NCBI RefSeq assembly: GCF_014898055.3
Contig: NW_023601104.1
Coordinates: 67,935,106-67,999,105, forward strand
Length of the DNA: 64,000 bases
Reading direction: 5' to 3'
From: Talpa occidentalis
Lineage: Eukaryota; Chordata; Mammalia; Eulipotyphla; Talpidae
Positions 57,491 through 64,000 of the stretch are shown in pieces; the stretch's first letter is position 1, and every line of letters starts with the position of its first letter. A program made the translations under genes and the position numbers. The notes below the pieces were generated by a model, which searched no databases, had not been told where the DNA came from, and saw only the letters and a program-made list of their open reading frames with translations.

Positions 57491-60400
57491 AACTATTGAT
57501 AATTACCTAAGGACAACACATGAGATGATCAGCAAGTATTCGAGTCAGTGCAAGCATGTGTTCATGAGTTGAAGACTGCCGCATCCTCCATCAGTTGGGG
57601 TTTCATTTGAATTATTCTCAAAGCAGTAGTGCTGATCAAGATCTGAACCCTGCAATCGCCAGCACCGCATTCTCCTGTGTCATTTACTTTATTCATCCTG
57701 TTTGGATGACACTTACTACAGGACCACCAAAGTGGCTGATGTGGCTTAAAAGGGGAAGGGTGATAATAGTCAAAAAATATTTTCTGTCCTTGATACTGTC
57801 TCTACCCTATGTTACATGGAACAATAAATACCTGCAATGTGGGAAGAGACTCATTGTGCTAGATATCATTTGACCCAATTAAAACTTACAAGTGTCATTC
57901 TGCCAAATAGTCCTCAGAGGGTGTGCTGAGCGGGTGGGGAAGGGGCCTGGGCTGGCAAAAGCAGTGCTGGTGTCATTGAGGGAGGAGGGACATGTGTGGA
58001 ATTGGCTTCATTGTTACCCCTGGGCCTTTGGGTGCCTCTCATGTGTGTCACTTCACATCTGGTTCTGTGACCCAGGAGACAAAGTCCCTCCTTTCAATTT
58101 GGAAAACACTGCTTAGAAATTCTCTCTTAAGCCTTGTCAATAGAAGTTGCATTATATGATATTCTATTATAGATGGAAATTTGGGTGACTGAATGGATAT
58201 GAAGAGGTGATTTTAAGATGTATTTAGAATAGAGTTTTTATGGATTACAGAAAATCTGCTGGTGGTTTAGACTAATCAAAAGAAAAGTTAATCCAATGAG
58301 TTTCTTGTTGAAGTAACACAAAGAAACAGAATAAGAACCCTATAGGTTTAGCAACAGATTCTAGAAAACTGAATATGGTTTGCATTACCTACTATAAAAG
58401 AAAGGAAAGAATATTGTAGCAAACACTTAACCATTAACAGTAAGAAACTAAAAATTATTTCTATTAGTCAGCCTTTGCTTGTGGTACTTCTCACTTCTTA
58501 TTTTTATATATTAAATGAAAACACGTCTATCAAACACAGAGAACATTACTGTGTAGGTGGTAGTGAGTCATATTGTGGTATTTCGTGTAATGACTAAGAA
58601 TGTTGGCAAAAATCTTACAGGCTGAACATCTTCAAGGTTTGTTCTTTGCGTACACATCCCTTTGGGAATTTAAAGCTCTCTGTTGTTTTCCATTTATGTC
58701 TTTCCTAATAGGTTAGGAGCAAGTAGTAATTCACTAAATACACCTCTACTTAAACCAACAAAAATCTCATCTAACTTTCATATTTCAAACCCCACAATGA
58801 AAATAAAATATTGTTCTCAGGGTGTGTGGTTAAATTTTCAGAGCTGTGTCCACGACTCTTGCATGTGATGACCATTTGCTGCGACTGGGTGGGTGTTCAT
58901 TACTTTAATGAATTATGACAGCATGGTGGTACATTTTCTTTTTCATTTATGAAAGGGTAATTTTTTTTTCTGCCAAGGTGTCAACCCTTAACCTGCCTTA
59001 TCTGCCTTTTCCTCCATGATGGCATACTTCTCACCATGTTAAAATACTTAAGGTCTGGTCACGTGCCCCTCCGATGGCTTGTCTTATTTCTGGTAGTGTT
59101 GAGTTGTAGGATGGGTGGAAAGGGTAAAGTGGAGTTGATTGACTCCAGAGAAGGCATCATTAATTTGGGTGTATCCTTGAGGTGAACTGAAGGATTGTTT
59201 CCTGCTGGGCATGTGGGAAACCTTTGGTGGGTGAAGTTAGTAATGGGTGACTTGGGCTTGTTTGCTGTGTGAAGTTTGTAATATGAAGGGGAAATGTTAG
59301 CCTTGTCTGAATAATATGGTTAAAAAGTCTGTGAGCTCTATACATTGAGTCAGGTGGACAGTTACCTTGCAAAGGACCATTGAAAAGTCAACAAACAAAA
59401 CCCCCCAAACAATCAAATAACAAACACAAAGCAATGGGTTGATTGGCAGCATGGCCCCAAGTCCTGTCTTAGCTTCTTTTTCTCATTTTTAAAAAATTTC
59501 CTATTGCTTCAGCCCTAATTGCATGAGAACCTCTCTTTGTGACTTTACATTGATAGGTGTGTTATGACTTAGTTTAATTCATTGGAAATAGAAATCCTGA
59601 AATCCTTTTTTAGAGATTTTTCTTGTGATTTCTCTTGTTAGCCAGCAACTTAGTTGTTGACTTGGAAATCTTTTGATTGGTAAATTTTCAAAGAATAAAT
59701 GCTTTAAGAGGTTTTATAAATAATCCCATATTTCAGTTTAGCTTACACCTCTAAAAAGAGCCTTTTCAATCATTCAAGACTCTTATTGTATATTATTTCA
59801 AAATTCCTTCCCTTCCTTACTTTATCTACAAATCAGTCCATTTCCTTAGACTTATTTTTCCAGTGCCAATTGTTTTCTGATTTATGTTGATTTCTCTATA
59901 GTGCTGCCTGCTTATTCCAAAGTGTTGGACAAGTGGGTTATCTTTGTGCGTAATCTTTTACAAGTGGGGCTTAATAATATGCTTTGTTAGAGGGTAAAGC
60001 TCAGAACTTTAGTTCCCACAGCAGGGCTTCTTTCAGAGCAAGATACGTAAAGTACCTTTTCTCCAAGATATTACAGATATATAAAATACATATTTTATAA
60101 AGTCATAAAAATATAATAACTATCTTCCCCAAGAAGAAAAGCCTTTAGGGTGTTACTGATTGGTATTAATTTTTAAGAAACTTGATCTGGCTGTGGAGAG
60201 AATGATGCTTGATTCAGGGGTTTCTCTTATCACTGGCTAAATCATTTGCCCTTATTTTTAACACTCTAGCCAAGAAAGAATAATATGAAAAAAAATTCTG
60301 TGGCCCAAAAAGAGCTAGACCAATCAAATTTAAAGTGTAGTAGCAGAAACTGAACTTGTGGTTCATCTTTGCATGAATTGCCAATCCCCAAAACAATATC

Positions 60401-61015
60401 TAACATAACTGGATTGCAGGAAAAAAAAAAGGTAAGGGGTAAAAAGCTAAAGAAGGTGATTTAGAAACAGCCAGGATACTTCCTGGGATTGGGCAAATTG
60501 TATTTGTTTGTTAATTTTACTGGAAAACTTCACTATGAACTCACAGAGGAGCCAGTACTCTTGTATGTACCCGGTGGAAGGGGTGGAGGGGAACCACCAC
60601 CAAAATGTTCTTAAGAACTTCTTGTTAACATTAAAATATAATTTAATTTAATATTAAGGGCCTTTAGGGGAAAAATGTTGATCTATCTCTTGGAGTAAGT
60701 AAAATGTGTACTAACAGAATCTCTGTAATTCTCAAGGAAAGGTTACATATATTTCATGGAAATGGTCTTTGGTTTCAAACAAAAGCTGTGTCTGAAATGG
60801 TGACATTTTCCACATTGAAATACTTACTCTAAATGAATCCATGTTTTTTCTTTTCCCTCCTTTTCATACATTTCTTTCCCATTACTTTCCCTTCTAAACT
60901 AACTTCTTGATTTACCTAATGTGGAACCAGAATTTTCTTTTCCTTACTCTGTCCACAAGGTTATATTTTCTCTGCTCTGAATCTTTCTTTTTTCTCCAGG
61001 GCTCCAACAACCAGG
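57491..61015. other. Repeat-poor intronic DNA
   Basis: About 3.5 kb with no repeat I recognise and no coding frame beyond 92 codons. Together with 53.8-57.3 kb it is the largest stretch free of recognised mobile elements apart from one L2 scrap. Confidence 0.5.
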
Positions 61016-61019
61016 CTTG

Positions 61020-61245
61020 ACTTTGTTTTATAAGCAGCTTTACTGAAATATAATTTATATGTTGTTGAATTTGCAATGCAGATCTGTAACCAGCACCACA
61101 ACCCAGCTTCAGAATATTTCCGTCACATCATCTCTTGTGCCTATTTTTAGTCAGTCTCTACTCCTGCCTCTAGCTCAGGCAATCACTGATCTTACTTCTG
61201 CCTCTCTGCATGTCCTTTTTCTAAAAGATTCATATGAAGAGGTAT
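61020..61245 (-). repeat. L1M 3' end, antisense
   Basis: agctttactgaaatataatt, tatatgttgttgaatttgca, then ctgtaaccagcaccacaac and cattttccgtcacatca-like text. This is the L1M 3' end backwards. Confidence 0.65.
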
Positions 61246-61519
61246 TATCTGAGATAGTGTTCCTAATTGCTTTGTTTTCCAAGCTTGCCTTTTTCAGTAT
61301 TTCATTAAGTATCGAAATGAAAAGCCTCCTGTAATATTACTTGGAAGTCATTTCAGAGCTTGAGTATACTAATGTGCCAAGATGATTTTCAAATTAGTTT
61401 GTATTCCATTCTTTTTCCTCCTTCTTTCAGTTGTGCTTTTATTCCCAGTAGTACATCTAAATGAGTGCAAGTAGCTGGGGAAAAAAAAAGAGAAGACTGT
61501 CAACTTTTTTTATAACTAA

Positions 61520-63310
61520 AGACTCCAGAAATATATGCAAGAGAAATAAAAGCCAGAGTCCAAAATATTAATGAAATTAAAAGCAGATTCTTTGAAAAAT
61601 AGACAAACCTCTATCTAGGCTCAAAAGAGAAAGAAGAAAACTCAAATAGAATCAGAAATAAAAAGGGGAAAATATAGCAGACATTTCAGAATTCAGAGAC
61701 TCATAAGAGATTACTATGAACATTTGTATGCTAGTACGTTGAATCATGTAGATCAGATGAACAAACTCTCAGAAATATATAACCATCTGAGACTGAATTG
61801 GGAAGAAATAGAAGACTTGAGTAGACCAACTACAGGGAAGGAAATTGAAGCAGTAATCCAAGTGTCCCCAAACCAAAATTCTAGGAAAAGATGATTTCAT
61901 TAGTGGGTTCCACGTAACCTTCAAATAGGAGCTAATATCTATCCTTCTTAAACTCCTCAAAAAAAAATGAAAACCAGGGAATACTTCAAAACACATGTTA
62001 TAAGGCTACCATCACCTTAATACCCAAACCAGACAAAGACACCACACAAGAAAGAAAGCTACAGGCAGCTTTCCTCATGAACATAAATGCAAAAATCCTC
62101 AGCAAAATCTTAGCAAACCAAATTCGGCAATGTAGTCATAGGACCATACACCATGACCAAGTGGGATTTATTCCAGGGGTACAAGATGGTTCAACATCCA
62201 AAGTAATTAATGTAATTTACCACATCAGTAAAAGGAAACATAAAAGTCAAATGATCTTATCAACAGATGCTCAAAAAGCATGTGATAAGACTCAACATAC
62301 AATTATGATTCAAAAAATGAACTTCTAAAAACTGGGAACAAGTAGAAAAATCTCAATATAATAAAGGTCATATATGACAAACCCACAGCTAATACTCTCA
62401 ATTGTGAAAAACTGAACGCTTTTCCATTAAGATTAGTGTAAGACAAGGCTGTCCACTTTCACCGCTGTTATTCAACATAGTATTAGAAGTCCTCGCTACA
62501 AAAATTAGGCAGGAGAAGGATCTAAAAGGAATCCAAATTGGAAAAAGGTAAGTTTTATTTGCAGACAACAGGACAGCATACATAGAGAACCCGCAAAACT
62601 CTACTGAAAAGCTAGTTGAAACAATAAATCAGCTCAGCAGAGGTAGGTTACAAAATCAGTTGCCTTCCTCTATGTAAAGAATAAGCTAGATGGGGAAGAA
62701 ATCAAGAAAGCAAACCCATTTATAATTGCATCAAAAAGAATTAAGGAGTATTTTAACAAAGGGGGAGAAAATTTAACAAGTAAATTTAATAGAGGAGAAA
62801 GACTATATAAGAAAATTATAAGACATAGTTAAAATCAAAGTTGTAAATCATTGTTACCTTAATAAAAACTAGATCAAAAATAAAAAATATTAGATATCAT
62901 TAAAAAAAAACACTGGTGATCAAAATGGATTGTTAACAAAATGAAAATGCAAGCCACAGGCTAGGAGAAATAGTCTCCATACATGCCTCTGATAATCAGG
63001 ACATGTTTCCAGAATATGTAAAGAACTAAGTTTTTTAGTTCTTTCAGTAATAAGACCAGCAATTCAGTAAAAATGGGCAAAGAATTTGAACAGTGATGAC
63101 ATAAAGAACACATGAATGACCAGCAAACACATGAAGAGGCCTTCTCAGCATCAGTTGTCATCAGGAAAATGCAAATTAAAACTGCATTGAGATATTGTTT
63201 TACCTAAGCTGGGATGGCTAAATTAAAAAGACATAGCACCAAATGTTGGTAAGAATGTGGAGTAACTGGAACTGCCACATACTGCTGTTGGGAGAGTAAA
63301 GTGTTACAAC
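61520..63310 (+). pseudogene. Degenerate L1 ORF2 (reverse transcriptase region)
   Basis: Sense-strand remains of the L1 replicase. Landmarks in order: aatattaatgaaattaaaag, accctaatacccaaaccaga-like text, aatcctcagcaaaatcttag, then gtgggatttattccaggg (the family QVGFIPG segment, read here as DQVGFIPGVQDGS). A 83-codon open piece at 62077-62328 carries that motif, ending in KMNF. Later cagtaataagaccagcaatt and gttggtaagaatgtggagta mark the C-terminal region. Several frameshifts and stops separate the pieces, so it cannot encode an enzyme. The 5' part and the 3' UTR are missing. Confidence 0.88.
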
Positions 63311-63620
63311 CAGTTTCTAAAGTGTCGGCGTATGCCTTTGCCAAACTCAAAATCATACACTTAAGATTCATTATATATACAATTTACTACCAAAAAACGG
63401 GGTTTAATCTTCAAAATGCAGTGATAATTATTATATCCTATGACAGTCCCCTCCTTTGCTCCTTTCTCTCTCTCTCTACCAATTTTCCCACCTTCCCCTA
63501 CCTGTCACCTTTTATTTTTTAAAATATTCCAACTATATCAGATATTCTTTTGGGGATTGGTAAGTAGTACAAAGATGGATAAAACAAATTTGCTTCCTGC
63601 CCTCTGGGAATGAATCTAGA
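63311..63620. other. Intronic DNA without recognised feature
   Basis: AT-rich with a TC run (63464-63476). Nothing else seen. Confidence 0.45.
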
Positions 63621-63624
63621 ATAG

Positions 63625-63995
63625 GAATCCCACTTGCCAATAATTATAACAATATGATAAAAGCTATAAGGTTAAGGAGAGCTGCCTACCCCAGAAAAAT
63701 CAGGATAGGCTGCCTGGAGGGAATAGTTGACACATTGTAAAAGCTTAGATGAGTCGGACTTATTGCTTGTACCTGGTGGCAAGGGCTCTATGGGAAATAG
63801 GGCACAGCATCTACAAAGGTTGGAGAAGCAGACATCTCGTTACTAGACTTGCTAAGGTGACTGCTGTTGGAGATGTAGAGGAGGTAGGACAGGTCTGCAA
63901 AGGCTGTATCCTGAAAGGGTTTGGAGCTAAGGAATTGGGACTTTATCCTGAAAAGAAAGGGAACCTTGTTTTTGAAGCCTTCAGTCATCTTATTT
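63625..63995. repeat. Ancient mammalian repeat, class uncertain
   Basis: aggataggctgcctggaggg, then gcacagcatctacaaaggtt and gagctaaggaattgggactt, tatcctgaaa belong to the same old repeat type as 39590-40110 and 45530-45930. The window ends close to it. Confidence 0.45.
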
Positions 63996-64000
63996 TCATA

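Larger units (their letters stand above)
48351..64000 (+). other. DAAM1: DAAM1 intron 2 (5' part, inferred)
   Basis: This stretch begins with the GTGAGT donor. I looked for the expected exon 3 coding motif (DELDLTDKHREAMF..) and did not find it, so the intron probably runs past the window end. Content is MIR, L1M, one SINE, a TG microsatellite, then long stretches without recognised repeats and an L1 ORF2 relic. Confidence 0.75.

Noticed and set aside
62077..62328. Functional reverse transcriptase gene
   Set aside because: Only 83 codons are open and frameshifts and stops break the rest. It is a dead L1 fragment.
1..64000. CRISPR arrays, bacterial operons, phage or proviral genes
   Set aside because: No regular spacer repeats, no dense coding, and no LTR pair or retroviral gene was recognised; the DNA is vertebrate intron.
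48357..64000. DAAM1 exon 3
   Set aside because: I searched by eye for the expected DELDLTDKHREAMF reading after an AG and did not find it.

Overview
This window is nuclear DNA from a placental mammal. It carries ancient mammalian repeats (MIR, L2, L1M, hAT MITEs), younger L1 remnants, and 14 copies of a tRNA-headed SINE. Gene density is very low. The SINE does not match the well-known cattle, cetacean, carnivore, horse or human families as I remember them. A laurasiatherian mammal (for example a bat, pangolin or insectivore) is plausible, but I cannot name the lineage from sequence alone.

The only protein-coding gene I can support is DAAM1 (Dishevelled-associated activator of morphogenesis 1), on the + strand. 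Its first coding exon lies at 48131-48350 and encodes residues 1-61, starting MAPRKRGGRGISF. It has a clean polypyrimidine tract and AG acceptor, a plausible branch point, an in-frame upstream stop, a strong Kozak context and a GTGAGT donor in phase 0. Bases 1-48130 therefore read as (part of) the large first intron, and 48351-64000 as part of the second. No CpG-rich promoter or first exon, and no exon 3, is recognisable.

The remainder is intron. From left to right: 1-4150 is dense in SINEs nested in L1M fragments. 4150-15140 has scattered SINEs, an L1 3' end and a hAT MITE. 15140-33000 is mostly unique DNA with MIR, L2 and one MITE, and has only two SINEs. 33000-47500 has L1M, L2, two young-looking SINEs, a nearly complete hAT MITE, and a twin-primed L1 nested in an older L1M. 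After the exon there are MIR and L1M fragments, one SINE and a long TG microsatellite, then about 8 kb with almost no recognisable repeat. A degenerate L1 ORF2 lies at 61.5-63.3 kb.

I found no unknown gene system. The most interesting observations are the unplaced SINE family (tail of the T+ class, two subfamilies, mostly antisense to DAAM1), a small template-switch scar, a nested 50-nt hairpin, an inverted TGACA palindrome and the twin-primed L1. The short ORFs elsewhere are repeat-derived or look like chance. Repeat boundaries are by eye and usually good to 10-30 bases, except where target-site duplications fix them.
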